In this document: positions 19,068-28,650 of the stretch, one piece after another
How the letters are laid out: each line of letters begins with the position of its first letter
How positions within the stretch are numbered: position 1 is the stretch's first letter
Assembly: GCA_016177805.1 (NCBI GenBank)
Contig: JACOUN010000038.1
Location: 61,403 to 125,402, forward strand
From: Rhodocyclales bacterium
GTDB lineage: Bacteria; Pseudomonadota; Gammaproteobacteria; Burkholderiales; Rhodocyclaceae
Length of the DNA: 64,000 bases
Direction of reading: 5' to 3'
The notes under the pieces: generated by a model
Databases searched by the model: none
Told to the model about the DNA's origin: nothing
What the model saw: only the letters and a program-made list of their open reading frames with translations
Position numbers and translations under genes: made by a program

Positions 19068-21790
19068 GCTTTCTGCTCCTTCGCCGGCGGCAGCGGCGAG
19101 AAATAGCCGACCACCAGCAATACCACCCCCGCCCCGATGAACGACACGATGCGCGCCACCGTGCCGGTGCTGGCCAGTTCCACGATGAACAGCTTGGCGA
19201 CCACGACCCCCAGCAGCACCGCCCCAAGCATCCACAGGGTGCGACGCTGGCCGCGACTGGCAACAAAGGTCAGCGCCAGTCCCAGCAACCCCCAGAACAG
19301 CGACAGACTGGCCTGCACGACACCACTGTTGAACATCGCGCTGCCGTCCCACGCCACCCCCGCGAGGTGATGGTCGGCCCGCAACAGCGCTCCGTTGGCG
19401 AGCACGAAACCCAGCAGCGCCAGTACCTTGAGTACTCCGTCGCGCCACGCGGACGCACCATCAACGAGGGACTGACACCAACGCACGCTGGCCAACAGCA
19501 CCAACACCATCGCCAGATCAAGCGGGTTGAGCAGGGGCAAATAAGGCAAGGGCGAGACATCCCCCCCACTGGCGAGGCTCACCGCCAGCGCCCACAGCAA
19601 CGCCACGATCACGACTCCGCCGCCCCCTGCCTTCACGTACGCCTGCCGCCACGGACCAACGGGCCAGACATCACGCGCGGCCAACCGTCGCAGGCCGGCC
19701 AACACCAGCACCGCCACCATCAGTACCGCGCCGTTGGCCCACGACGCGCCCGGAATCAGCCCATCGACAACGTGCCCGATTCCCCAGGCCAGTGCTATCG
19801 CGGTCAGCCACAACAGCGCGGTATGCACATGGTCCAGCCCCTTGAGCGGCATCGGCGCCCGTTCCCCCTGGCGTAGCGCGAACAGGGCTGAAGCCAACGC
19901 CAGCGGCCACGCCACCACGCCCCAGCCCGCCAGCGGGTGGGTGCCGTGCAGCAAGGTCATCAACAGCGACAAGGCCATGCCCGGCAACGCCAACAGCGCC
20001 GGCCAGTGCATCGCGCGCCAGTCGAGCCGCCGCGCGACCTCCGTGGCCAGCGCGCCGCTGAACGCGAACAAGGCCAGCGCTGCCGCCACCAGTTGGCGGT
20101 TGCTCAGCCACGCATCCAGTTCGTTCATGCCGCCCGCCAGCCACCATAGCGTGGCCCACAGCAGCAACGCCGGGGAGGCGACCTTGAGCAGGCGCGGCCA
20201 GTGATCGCGCCCGCGCTCGGCGATGCGGCTGCTGGCGAAACCGGCCAGCGCGACCAGCAGCGCGCCGAGCATCTGGCTGTTGAACAACGGCCACACCCGG
20301 CCATGCACGCTCAGCCCGCCGCCGTCGATGAAGAACAGCCCCGCCGCCAGTTGCAGCGCCAAACCGGAGAACATCGCCAGCTTGCGCGACTGGCGCACCC
20401 CGACCCACAGCAGCGCCGCGCCTTCCATCGCCCACGCGGCGGCGGTCCATTGCCCGTCCAGCGCCAGCGGAATGGTCAGGGTGGCGAAGGCCACCCCCAG
20501 CGCGAGAAACGACTCGACCAGCAGGCGCAACGTCGGCCGCGCGCATCCGTGCAGCCAGCGCGCCAGTAGCAGGTACAGGCCGCCCAGCGCGAGCGCGCTC
20601 CACGCCAGCCCGTAGGGCATGTCGCGCACCAGTGCCGCCTGCAGACCGAAGCCGACCACCGGGGTGCCGAACACCAGCGTGCCATCGACGTAGTGCTTGA
20701 GCGAAGGCGCACTGCGCCAGGCGTAGAGCACGGCGGCAGCGATATACATCAGCACAAAGGCGACGAGGAAAGGCTCGGTGCTGGCGAACAGTTCCGGGCG
20801 GTAGTCGCGCGCCCCCCACGCCAGCGCGATGGAGAAGGTGAACAGGAAGCCGGTCAGATTGAGCACCCGCCAGGCCTTCTTCCACGCCATCGCCAGCAGG
20901 CCGGCGTTGAGCAGCAGGTAGTAGCTGAACAGCATCACGTGGCTGCCCTGCCCGGTGGAGGCCAGGATGGGCGCCATGAAGCCACCGGCAATGCCGATCA
21001 CCGCCAGCGCCTGCGCGTTCTGCAGCAGCGCCAGTACCGCTGAGAACGCCACCACCGCCAGCAACAGGGCAAAACCGAAGCCCGGTGGTATCAACTGGTA
21101 GATGCGCATGGTGGCGAAAATGGTCAGATACAGCACCGCCACCCCGCCCCCCTGCATGCTCAGCGCGTAGCCGCTGCGGCTGTGGCGCAGCCTCCACCCC
21201 ACCGCCAGCAGTGCGACGCCGCCCGCGACGATCCCCGCCAGGCGGAACTCGATCGGCACCAGACTGTGCTCGACCGCGTAGCGCGCGAGAAAAGCCAGGC
21301 CGAAGAACAGCACCAGCAAGCCCACCCGCACCACCGTATTGCCCCCCAGCAACCACGCACGGACCCGCATGTACGCTTGCTCCAGGGTGCCGGGAGGGCG
21401 TGGCTCGTCCGGTGCGGGGGTAAAATCGGGCAGCTCGCGCACATGCGCCGGTTCAGGCTCGGGCACAGGCGCGTTGCCCAGATCGGGGTCGGGCGCCTCG
21501 GTGGCGTGGAAGGGTTCCACGGCCTCGACGCGCGCCATGCTCTCGGCCGATGCCGCCACACTCACGGCCGGCGCCACGCCACCCTTGAGTTGCGCCACCG
21601 CCTGCTCCAGCACTGCCACACGGGCTTCGAGCCGTTCGAGGTCCTCCTTGCGCGCCCCCCGGCGGCTGCGCACGATCTGAATGATCACGCCCAGGATGGT
21701 GCCCGCCAACGCACCGCCGATGACGCCATCCCAGCCGTCGATACCCAGCCCCAGCCAGCCGCCCAGCACCAGTCCCGCGATGATCCACAT
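19064..21790 (-). CDS. DUF2339 large polytopic membrane protein
   Basis: A 908-residue inner-membrane protein of family DUF2339. It opens with a glycine-rich hydrophobic segment (MWIIAGLVLGGWLGLGIDGW), then a short coiled coil (about residues 38-62, LEARVAVLEQAVAQLK), a Pro/Glu-rich linker to about 150, and then more than twenty hydrophobic segments to the C-terminus. The frame is open to 21985, but ATG 21790 is the better start because it places the first membrane segment at the N-terminus and lies 26 bp after the LplT-PlsC stop. Coupled to DUF3999 by a 4-bp overlap. Transport or envelope-maintenance roles are guesses. Confidence 0.85.
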   Translation of the reverse strand: MWIIAGLVLGGWLGLGIDGWDGVIGGALAGTILGVIIQIVRSRRGARKEDLERLEARVAVLEQAVAQLKGGVAPAVSVAASAESMARVEAVEPFHATEAPDPDLGNAPVPEPEPAHVRELPDFTPAPDEPRPPGTLEQAYMRVRAWLLGGNTVVRVGLLVLFFGLAFLARYAVEHSLVPIEFRLAGIVAGGVALLAVGWRLRHSRSGYALSMQGGGVAVLYLTIFATMRIYQLIPPGFGFALLLAVVAFSAVLALLQNAQALAVIGIAGGFMAPILASTGQGSHVMLFSYYLLLNAGLLAMAWKKAWRVLNLTGFLFTFSIALAWGARDYRPELFASTEPFLVAFVLMYIAAAVLYAWRSAPSLKHYVDGTLVFGTPVVGFGLQAALVRDMPYGLAWSALALGGLYLLLARWLHGCARPTLRLLVESFLALGVAFATLTIPLALDGQWTAAAWAMEGAALLWVGVRQSRKLAMFSGLALQLAAGLFFIDGGGLSVHGRVWPLFNSQMLGALLVALAGFASSRIAERGRDHWPRLLKVASPALLLWATLWWLAGGMNELDAWLSNRQLVAAALALFAFSGALATEVARRLDWRAMHWPALLALPGMALSLLMTLLHGTHPLAGWGVVAWPLALASALFALRQGERAPMPLKGLDHVHTALLWLTAIALAWGIGHVVDGLIPGASWANGAVLMVAVLVLAGLRRLAARDVWPVGPWRQAYVKAGGGGVVIVALLWALAVSLASGGDVSPLPYLPLLNPLDLAMVLVLLASVRWCQSLVDGASAWRDGVLKVLALLGFVLANGALLRADHHLAGVAWDGSAMFNSGVVQASLSLFWGLLGLALTFVASRGQRRTLWMLGAVLLGVVVAKLFIVELASTGTVARIVSFIGAGVVLLVVGYFSPLPPAKEQKA

Positions 21791-21816
21791 AGGGTTGCCC
21801 GTCCTGTCCGTTGTAG

Positions 21817-23697
21817 TTAACGCCGCTCGCCGCGCAGCGCGCTGACGGTGGCCTGCAAACCTTCCGGGGTCACGGCGGCCGGCGGCACCGGCGCGCTTGC
21901 GACCAGTTCGACCGGGCTGAAGACGCCGCGACGGAAGGGTTTGCTCATGGCCGGACCGTCCTTTCGGCTGAAGAAGCTGCCCCACAGCCCGCGCAGCGCC
22001 ATCGGCACCACCGGCACCGGGGTGCGCTCGATGATGCGGGTGATGCCGGGGCGGAAGGGGTACAGCTCGCCGGTGTCGGTGATGCGCCCTTCCGGGAAGA
22101 TTCCCACCAGCTCACCCGCCGCCAGCGCCTCGGCCACCGTGTCGAAAGCCCTTTCCATCATCGCCGGATCTTCCTTGGCTGAGGCAATCGGTATCGCGCG
22201 GCTGGTGCGAAACACGAACGACAGGATGGGCCAGCGGAAGATGTGGTGATCCATGACGAAACGGATCGGCCGCCGACACCCCGCCATGATCACCATCGCA
22301 TCGACGAAGCTCACGTGGTTGGCCACGATCACCGCCGGGCCGCTCTCGGGGATCAGCTCCTCGCCCCGCACATCGAGCCGATACACCGTATGCACCAGCA
22401 GCCACACGACGAAGCGCAGCAGGAATTCCGGCACCAGGGTGTAGATGTAGATCGCGACAAAGGCGTTCAGGACCGCCGTCATCAGGATCAACTGCGCGAT
22501 CGAGGCCCCCAGGGCCAGCAGTCCCGCGCCCAGCCCGGCCGCCACCACCATGAACAGCGCGTTGAGAATGTTGTTGCCGGCGATGATGCGCGAGCGGTGC
22601 GACGGCGCGCTGCGGCTCTGGATCAGCGCGTACAGCGGCACGATGAAGAAGCCGCCGAACAGCCCGATCATGACCAGATCGAACAGCACCCGCCACGCGG
22701 TCGGTTGCGCCAGCACCGCGCCGATCGCCAGGCCCTGGCCCATCGCCCCCGGCGCCGGGCTGGCCCACCACAGGTCCAGCGCGAACAGCGACAGCCCGAT
22801 GGAGCCGAACGGCACCAGTCCGAGTTCCACGTGCCTGCCCGAGAGTTTCTCGCACAGTAGCGAGCCGATGCCGATGCCGACCGAGAACACCGCCAGCAGC
22901 AGCGTCACCGCGTGTTCGTCGCCGCCCAGCACGTCCTTGGCGTAGCCTGGAAACTGCGACAGGAACAGCGCCCCGTAGAACCAGAACCATGAGATGCCCA
23001 GTATCGACAGGAACACGGTGCGGTTGCCACGCGTGAAGCCGATGGTGCGCCACGTCTGGGTGAACGGATTCCAGTTGATCCGCAGCCCGGCATCGACGGC
23101 CGGGGCGAGCGGTATGCCGCGACTGGCGAGATAGCCGGCCAGCGCCGCCACCAGCACCCCGACCGAGACCCACTGGCCGCCGCCCGGCAGCTTGATCATC
23201 ACTCCGCCAGCGATGGTGCCGACCAGGATCGCGATGAAGGTGCCCGATTCGACCAGCGCGTTGCCGCCGATCAGTTCGGTTTCGGCCAGATGCTGGGGCA
23301 GGATCGCGTACTTGACCGGGCCGAACACCGCCGACTGGGTGCCCATCAGGAACAACGTGGTGAGCAGCAGCGCCAGCGACTCAACCGCGAAGGCGGTGGC
23401 CGCGAGCGCCATGATGACGATCTCGGCCAGCTTGACGTAGCGCATCAAACGACTCTTCTCGTATTTGTCGGCGAATTGCCCGGCGGTCGCGGAAAACAGG
23501 AAGAACGGCAGGATGAACACCCCCGCCGCCAGATTCACCAGCACCCCGGCCGACATGTCGGTGTAGCGCGCCGCGTGGAAGGTCATCAGCACCACCAGCG
23601 CGTTCTTGAACAGGTTGTCGTTGAACGCCCCGAGGAACTGGGTCAGGAAGAACGGCAGGAAGCGGCGCTGGCGCAACAGGGAAAACTGGGAACTCAT
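21817..23697 (-). CDS. LplT-like MFS transporter fused to PlsC acyltransferase
   Basis: A 626-residue two-domain protein. Residues 1 to about 420 form a major facilitator transporter close to the lysophospholipid flippase LplT (FLTQFLGAFNDNLFKNALVVL at the start). Residues about 430-626 form a glycerophosphate acyltransferase with the NHVSFVDAM (HX4D-type) box and FPEGRIT. Together they could import lysophospholipid and re-acylate it. The enterobacterial Aas enzyme adds an AMP-binding acyl-ACP synthetase domain, and large LplT-PlsC-Aas fusions are known; that third domain is missing here, so the acyl donor must be supplied otherwise. Start ATG overlaps the amidohydrolase stop by 4 bp. Confidence 0.88.
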   Translation of the reverse strand: MSSQFSLLRQRRFLPFFLTQFLGAFNDNLFKNALVVLMTFHAARYTDMSAGVLVNLAAGVFILPFFLFSATAGQFADKYEKSRLMRYVKLAEIVIMALAATAFAVESLALLLTTLFLMGTQSAVFGPVKYAILPQHLAETELIGGNALVESGTFIAILVGTIAGGVMIKLPGGGQWVSVGVLVAALAGYLASRGIPLAPAVDAGLRINWNPFTQTWRTIGFTRGNRTVFLSILGISWFWFYGALFLSQFPGYAKDVLGGDEHAVTLLLAVFSVGIGIGSLLCEKLSGRHVELGLVPFGSIGLSLFALDLWWASPAPGAMGQGLAIGAVLAQPTAWRVLFDLVMIGLFGGFFIVPLYALIQSRSAPSHRSRIIAGNNILNALFMVVAAGLGAGLLALGASIAQLILMTAVLNAFVAIYIYTLVPEFLLRFVVWLLVHTVYRLDVRGEELIPESGPAVIVANHVSFVDAMVIMAGCRRPIRFVMDHHIFRWPILSFVFRTSRAIPIASAKEDPAMMERAFDTVAEALAAGELVGIFPEGRITDTGELYPFRPGITRIIERTPVPVVPMALRGLWGSFFSRKDGPAMSKPFRRGVFSPVELVASAPVPPAAVTPEGLQATVSALRGERR

Positions 23698-24941
23698 GCG
23701 GGTCTCCGCGTGAAGAAGTCTCGGGTTTCGAATACGCTCGCGGCGAAGCGCGTGCCACGGCTATGCAAGTGGCGCTTGAGCACCAGGTCAAAGAGTATCG
23801 GGTTGTGTTCGCGTATCGTTTCCAGCACCGGCACCAGCTCCGCTTCCAGCATGTTTTCCGCCGCCAGTTGTGCGGGCGAGATCAACGGCAGAATACCGGG
23901 CAACGGGTAGTCACTGCCAAAGAGCAAGCGATTATGCCACCGTTGTGATTCGAGTATCTCGCGCACCACGCCCAGGTCACGATTGCGCAGCGTGATCGCG
24001 GAAATGTCGGCAAACAGCCGCCCTTCGTACTCCGGCACCGCCATCAGGCGCTTGAACAGATCGAAGCTCGGCACCATCGGTCCGTGCTCGCCCCGGTCGA
24101 GGTCCACGTCCTCGCCGATGCTGGCGCAGTGCGCCATCACCACCCGCACCCCAGCCTCCAGTGCGCGCCGCAGACGCAGCGGGTTGCCCCACTCCGGCCG
24201 GCCGATGCCATGCACCGCCTGCTCTTCCCCCGCATGCGAGATCAGCGGCACGTCCAGCCGCGCCAGCGCCGCATAGAAGCGGTCACACTGCGGCGCGGCC
24301 GGGTCGATGCCCATCGCCGGCGGCAGCCACTTCACCGCCCGCGCACCACTCGCCACCGCCGCTTCCAGCGCGGCCACCGCGTCGTCGCGATACGGGTGGA
24401 TGGAACACACCCACTCGAAGATGTCCGGACGTGCCCGCGCAACCTGGCGCGCATAGGCATTCGGCACGTGGAAGGCCGATGCTTCGGGCCGGACCACTCC
24501 ATTCCCGTCATGGGCATGGTCGAAAGCGAACAGCAGCAACTTGCAGCCCGCCGGCATGCCATCCATCAGGTTTTCGAGGCGCGCGACGTAGCTCTGGTCC
24601 ACCTGCCCCGGCGCGTCATGGGCACACCCCGCGTTCAGATAGAACAAGCGCTGCAGATACTCCAGCGGGTGCAGCGGGCTGAGCATGGTCGGGGAGATTT
24701 CGATACCGCTGCCCCCGTCGCCAACGCCGGCCAGATGCACGTGGCAGTCCCACACCCGCGCCGGGTCCAGGTCTTCCCACGCCGCGCGCACCAAGTCGTG
24801 GTCTGCGATATCGGCCGGCAATGCCACCCGGCAGGGGTTGACCAGCCACGGCCGCGCAGCGCCCCAGGCCGCCGCCGCAAGGACGCTGGCGCCAACGCCG
24901 CCCAGCAACAAGCGGCGCCGCGCGGGAGAATGGAACCTCAT
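23694..24941 (-). CDS. Tat-signal amidohydrolase (amidohydrolase 2 family)
   Basis: A 415-residue TIM-barrel metal-dependent hydrolase. The N-terminus MRFHSPARRRLLLGGVGAS resembles a twin-arginine export signal, so the enzyme is probably folded in the cytoplasm and exported. Metal-binding motifs are VWDCHVHLAG (HxH), LISHAGEEQ, VMAHCASIGEDVD and LLFGSDYPLPG (Asp). The frame extends to 25079, but ATG 24941 overlaps the stop of the regulator gene in an ATGA and gives the signal peptide. Substrate unknown; the family hydrolyses or decarboxylates cyclic and carboxylate compounds. Its operon partners point to an envelope setting. Confidence 0.83.
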   Translation of the reverse strand: MRFHSPARRRLLLGGVGASVLAAAAWGAARPWLVNPCRVALPADIADHDLVRAAWEDLDPARVWDCHVHLAGVGDGGSGIEISPTMLSPLHPLEYLQRLFYLNAGCAHDAPGQVDQSYVARLENLMDGMPAGCKLLLFAFDHAHDGNGVVRPEASAFHVPNAYARQVARARPDIFEWVCSIHPYRDDAVAALEAAVASGARAVKWLPPAMGIDPAAPQCDRFYAALARLDVPLISHAGEEQAVHGIGRPEWGNPLRLRRALEAGVRVVMAHCASIGEDVDLDRGEHGPMVPSFDLFKRLMAVPEYEGRLFADISAITLRNRDLGVVREILESQRWHNRLLFGSDYPLPGILPLISPAQLAAENMLEAELVPVLETIREHNPILFDLVLKRHLHSRGTRFAASVFETRDFFTRRPA

Positions 24942-25687
24942 GTGGTATCCCCCGGACGCTTCATGTCGCGTAACGCCGGCATCAGCCATGAACGCATGCC
25001 GATGACCAGGGTGAACGGCTGGCGCTGCTCGGGCGGCAGTTTCTGGTCGGCCAGGTGTTGGTTGGCGAAGTCCTGGCACACCCGCGTCAACCGGTCGCGA
25101 AACGAAGCCGCCAGGCCACGCCCGATCTCGCCATGCACCAGCGTCAGCATCTCGGACTCGCCGTCAAAGCCACCGGCAAAGTAATCCTGCAGCACCTCAC
25201 GGCGAAAGAACTCCATCACCGGCCCGTGCGGCAACCAGCGAAAGCCCTTCGCCACCTTGAGGTGGTAGCGGTTACCGGGGCGCAGATCGATGATGCCCAG
25301 CCGGTCCAGCCGCGTCAGACACCGCACCCCCTGCGCCTCGGACAGCGCATACGAGGCCAGAATCTCGCTCAGCGGCATCTGGCTCATCACGCAGATCGCC
25401 ACCATCAGCAACTGCCGGTCGGCCACCACCGCCCGCTCCTGCTCCAGCGTCAGGCGTTGCAGCAGCGGCTGGGCGTCGGCCACCTTGCGCGCCAGATCCG
25501 CGAAATCCATTCCCAGCACCCGGCACAGCGCATCGACGCGCGACAGCGGCAGATCGCCGTTGGCCGAGAACATCCGCTTGATGCTCGACTCCGCCATGTC
25601 CAGGCGTTCGGCCAGCATCGCGTAAGTGATCCCCGCGGCTTTCAGTTCGGACTTCAGCGCGGCGACAAGATCATGGGTAGTGCTCAT
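24938..25687 (-). CDS. XRE-family helix-turn-helix regulator
   Basis: A 249-residue regulator. An N-terminal Cro/C1-type helix-turn-helix (about residues 5-65, with YAMLAERLDMAESSIKRMF as the DNA-contacting part) is joined to a C-terminal domain of about 180 residues that I cannot assign; part of it (SEAQGVRCLTRLDRLGIIDL) looks like a second winged-helix segment. ATG 25687 has GGAG six bases upstream; a TTG at 25693 is less likely. It is the first gene of the minus-strand run through amidohydrolase, LplT-PlsC, DUF2339, DUF3999 and GFA, and may control that operon. Confidence 0.8.
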   Translation of the reverse strand: MSTTHDLVAALKSELKAAGITYAMLAERLDMAESSIKRMFSANGDLPLSRVDALCRVLGMDFADLARKVADAQPLLQRLTLEQERAVVADRQLLMVAICVMSQMPLSEILASYALSEAQGVRCLTRLDRLGIIDLRPGNRYHLKVAKGFRWLPHGPVMEFFRREVLQDYFAGGFDGESEMLTLVHGEIGRGLAASFRDRLTRVCQDFANQHLADQKLPPEQRQPFTLVIGMRSWLMPALRDMKRPGDTT

Positions 25688-26111
25688 GGGCAACTCCGTT
25701 CAGCGACAGCGGAAGGATATCCAAACACAACCTTTGCATCAGCACATACATGCATGGTATCGCCACTCGATACTTTAAGTCATACGTGGCAAGCGCGTGT
25801 GTCTGTCGCCGCGATTCCCTTGCGCGCCCAACCACCGCGCCATGGCGGTAACGATACCGAGAACACCGCCACCAAAACCGGCCTCCCCGGCATGACTGAC
25901 GGACGAGACGACTGCCGTCAGCAGCGCGCACACGCAATGCATCCGGCAACCCAGTGTGCTCGTTGATTTGTTGCATAATTCCACCAATGAGTAGCATGCT
26001 CCGACTCATTGATTCGCATGCGCGCCGAAACCGAATACAACGTTCCCGATCGCTTGCAATGCGGTGCGCGCAAGTGTTCGGTGACCACTGCTCCAGGATC
26101 AGAGGGCGACC
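25688..26111. other. Intergenic region between divergent regulator and FIST genes
   Basis: 424 bp with no secure gene. It holds the promoters for the minus-strand XRE operon and the plus-strand FIST-kinase operon, but I could not find a convincing -35/-10 pair. A minus-strand frame (25775-25942 from an ATG) would encode 54 residues starting MHCVCALLTAVVSSVSHA, which looks like a signal peptide, but it lacks a ribosome-binding site and I do not call it a gene. Confidence 0.5.
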
Positions 26112-27278
26112 ATGAGTGACACAACTGCCATCCTCCGCAGCCAATCGTGTGCGAGCGACACCCGCCAGGCCGTCAAGGAGTTTCATGCCGGCGTGCAACA
26201 GCCGGACATGGAGCTCGTGGTCTTTTTCTGCTCGAGCATGTACGACCTTGAAGCGCTGGCGGACGAGATGAACCGGCTGTTCACAGGCGTCCAGGTGATA
26301 GGCTGCACGACTGCGGGAGAGATCGGACCCGCCGGTTATCGCGACCACAGCATTGCCGGCGTCAGTTTTTCCTCACGCGCATGCAGTGCGGTGAGCGGCG
26401 CCCTGTCCAGCCTCAAGGATTTCGAGTTTTCGCACGGCCGGGCATGCGTGCAAGACCTCTTGCGGCAACTCGAAAGCCGGGTCGATGCAGTGTCGCCGGC
26501 GAACACCTTTGCGTTCCTGCTGGTCGACGGCCTGTCGGTGCGCGAAGAGCCGGTAGTGCGGACGCTCCAGGCGGCACTGGGAGACATCCCGCTGTGCGGG
26601 GGATCCGCCGGTGACGATCTGAAATTCGAGCAAACATGGGTGTTTCACAACGGCCTGTTCCAGTCCGACTGCGCCGCGCTGGCGCTGATCAATACCGCGC
26701 TGCCCTTCAAGGTATTCAAGACCCAGCATTTCGTTTGTGAAGACGAGCGCCTGGTGGTGACAGAGGCCGACGCCGCCCAGCGCATCGTCAAGGAAATCAA
26801 CGGCCTGCCTGCGGCGGAAGAATACGCACGGGTGCTGGGCGTCGATGTCGGCGAGCTCGGCCCATCCAGCTTCGCGACCCGGCCGGTCGTGGTCGTGATT
26901 GACGGCACCGATTACGTTCGCTCCATCCAGAAGGCCAACCCCGACGGCACCCTGACCTTTTATTGCGCCATCGAGGACGGTCTGGTGCTGCGCGTCGCGC
27001 ACGGCCAGGACATCGTGCGGAACCTGACCCAGGCCTTCGATACCGTCAGCGCGGACATCGGCCCGCCCATGGTGACCTTTGGCTGCGACTGCATCCTGCG
27101 CAATCTCGAGATGACCTCCACCCAGACCAAGCAGGCGGCGGGCGACATACTGCGGCGAAACAACACCATAGGATTCAGCACCTACGGCGAGCAATTCGGC
27201 GGCGTGCACGTGAATCAGACCTTTACCGGCATCGCCATCGGCAGACCGCGAGACGAGCACCATGACCCAGCCGGCTGA
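26112..27278 (+). CDS. FIST-domain sensory protein
   Basis: A 388-residue protein with the FIST_N (about 30-215) and FIST_C (about 220-370) domains, a ligand-sensing module predicted to bind small molecules and found linked to kinases, cyclases and chemotaxis proteins. Family features seen are VVFFCSSMYDLEAL, GVQVIGCTTAGEIGPAGY, LVDGLSVREE and the C-terminal TFGCDCILR plus STYGEQFGGVHVNQTFTG. GAGGG lies five bases before the ATG. There is no signal peptide or membrane segment, so it is cytoplasmic. It overlaps the histidine-kinase gene by 17 bp, so the two probably form one signalling unit. Ligand unknown. Confidence 0.9.
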   Translation: MSDTTAILRSQSCASDTRQAVKEFHAGVQQPDMELVVFFCSSMYDLEALADEMNRLFTGVQVIGCTTAGEIGPAGYRDHSIAGVSFSSRACSAVSGALSSLKDFEFSHGRACVQDLLRQLESRVDAVSPANTFAFLLVDGLSVREEPVVRTLQAALGDIPLCGGSAGDDLKFEQTWVFHNGLFQSDCAALALINTALPFKVFKTQHFVCEDERLVVTEADAAQRIVKEINGLPAAEEYARVLGVDVGELGPSSFATRPVVVVIDGTDYVRSIQKANPDGTLTFYCAIEDGLVLRVAHGQDIVRNLTQAFDTVSADIGPPMVTFGCDCILRNLEMTSTQTKQAAGDILRRNNTIGFSTYGEQFGGVHVNQTFTGIAIGRPRDEHHDPAG

Positions 27279-28374
27279 CAACGACCCCGCCTCCGAGATT
27301 GATTCCCTGCGTCGCGAAGTTGTCCGGCTCAACAAGATCGTCACTTCCCTGATGAACCGTGCGGAACGTGACATGAGGAGCAGGGATACCGACTTCGGCC
27401 TTTTCCAGGCCACCGTTACGCTGGAGAACCAGGTTCGCGAACGGACCCGCGAGCTGGAAGCGGCGCTCGACGAAAACGCCAGGATCAACCGCGCCCTGCA
27501 ACGCGAAAAGGAAGAACAACGCAAGCTGATCAAGAAACTGGAAGACGCCCACGTCCAGTTGCTACAGTCCGAGAAACTCGCATCCATCGGCCAACTGGCG
27601 GCCGGAGTTGCCCACGAGATCAACAACCCGATCGGCTTCGTTAATTCGAATCTCGGAACACTCAGGAAATACGTCAACGAACTGCTGAGCCTGATCGACA
27701 TGTTCAACACCACCGTGGCACCGCTGCTCGAATCCAACCCGGCGATCGGACAGCGTCTGGTCGACTTGCACTCGGATGCCGATTTCGACTTCATGCGCAA
27801 CGACGTCCTCAGCCTGATCGAGGAGTCGATCAATGGCACTTCGCGGGTGCGCAAGATCGTCCAGGATCTGCGCAATTTCTCGCGTACCGGCGAGATCGAG
27901 TTCGAACAGGCCGATCTGCACGCCGGCCTGGACAGCACCCTGAACGTGGTCTGGAACGAGATCAGGTTTCGCGCTGATGTGGTCCGGGAGTACGGAGAAC
28001 TGCCGCTGGTCGAGTGCCGGCCATCGCAGATCAATCAGGTGTTCCTGAACCTTCTGATCAACGCATCCCAGGCCATACCGGAACAGGAGCACGGCTCCAT
28101 CACCATACGCAGCGGCTGCTCCGACGCCGAAGCCTGGGTCTCGATCTCGGACACCGGGATCGGCATTCCACCCGAGGTCGTGTCCCGGATATTCGACCCT
28201 TTCTTCACCACCAAACCCGTCGGCAAGGGTACCGGGCTGGGTCTTTCCCTGTCGTACGGCATCATCGACGGCCATGGCGGCCGCATTGAAGTCGACAGCC
28301 AGCCAGGCCGGGGAAGCACCTTTACCGTCTGGCTGCCGCTGAAGCGGCAGCCAGACGCCGCAACCCACAACTGA
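27262..28374 (+). CDS. Soluble sensor histidine kinase
   Basis: A 370-residue kinase without membrane segments. Residues about 10-105 are a long coiled coil (ENQVRERTRELEAALDENAR). The phosphoacceptor box AAGVAHEINNPIGF places the acceptor at His118. The ATPase domain shows the N box LINASQAI, the G1 box SISDTGIGIPPEVV, the F box FDPFFTTKPVGKG and G2 TGLGLSLSYGI. No response-regulator gene lies nearby, and no own sensor domain is present, so the input is probably the co-encoded FIST protein. Genes overlap by 17 bp. The 276 bp downstream, to dusB, show no gene or clear terminator. Confidence 0.92.
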   Translation: MTQPADNDPASEIDSLRREVVRLNKIVTSLMNRAERDMRSRDTDFGLFQATVTLENQVRERTRELEAALDENARINRALQREKEEQRKLIKKLEDAHVQLLQSEKLASIGQLAAGVAHEINNPIGFVNSNLGTLRKYVNELLSLIDMFNTTVAPLLESNPAIGQRLVDLHSDADFDFMRNDVLSLIEESINGTSRVRKIVQDLRNFSRTGEIEFEQADLHAGLDSTLNVVWNEIRFRADVVREYGELPLVECRPSQINQVFLNLLINASQAIPEQEHGSITIRSGCSDAEAWVSISDTGIGIPPEVVSRIFDPFFTTKPVGKGTGLGLSLSYGIIDGHGGRIEVDSQPGRGSTFTVWLPLKRQPDAATHN

Positions 28375-28650
28375 CCCGCGATCGGAACCGCGTCAAGGGG
28401 GTATTCCGCGATATTTCCGCATGTCCGGGACAGGCGAGGCGCCCTTCCGCGCCCCGCGTGGGCCACCTCACGCGTGGCGGAAAACAGGCACCAGCGCTGC
28501 GCTACCGCGCTTCTTGCGAGGGTACGAACATCGCACATTCAGCACCCACTTCGAGCCATCCGCACTGCGGAACGCGCCTACCGCTTGCGCCATGAGTTAG
28601 AATAGCAGTCCATTTTGCCCACCGTTTTGCGTCTGTCATCGATACCGCTC

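Noticed and set aside
19671..21356. A 561-residue alternative frame inside the DUF2339 gene
   Set aside because: Gly/Ala/Arg-rich frame-shifted translation of the real membrane protein.
25775..25987. A minus-strand frame with a signal-peptide-like start in the regulator-FIST gap
   Set aside because: It starts from TTG, or an internal ATG without ribosome-binding site, and the mature part is too short and unconvincing to call.
26373..28034. A 553-residue open frame antisense to the FIST and kinase genes
   Set aside because: It crosses two well-supported genes, its composition is low-complexity, and no family is recognisable.
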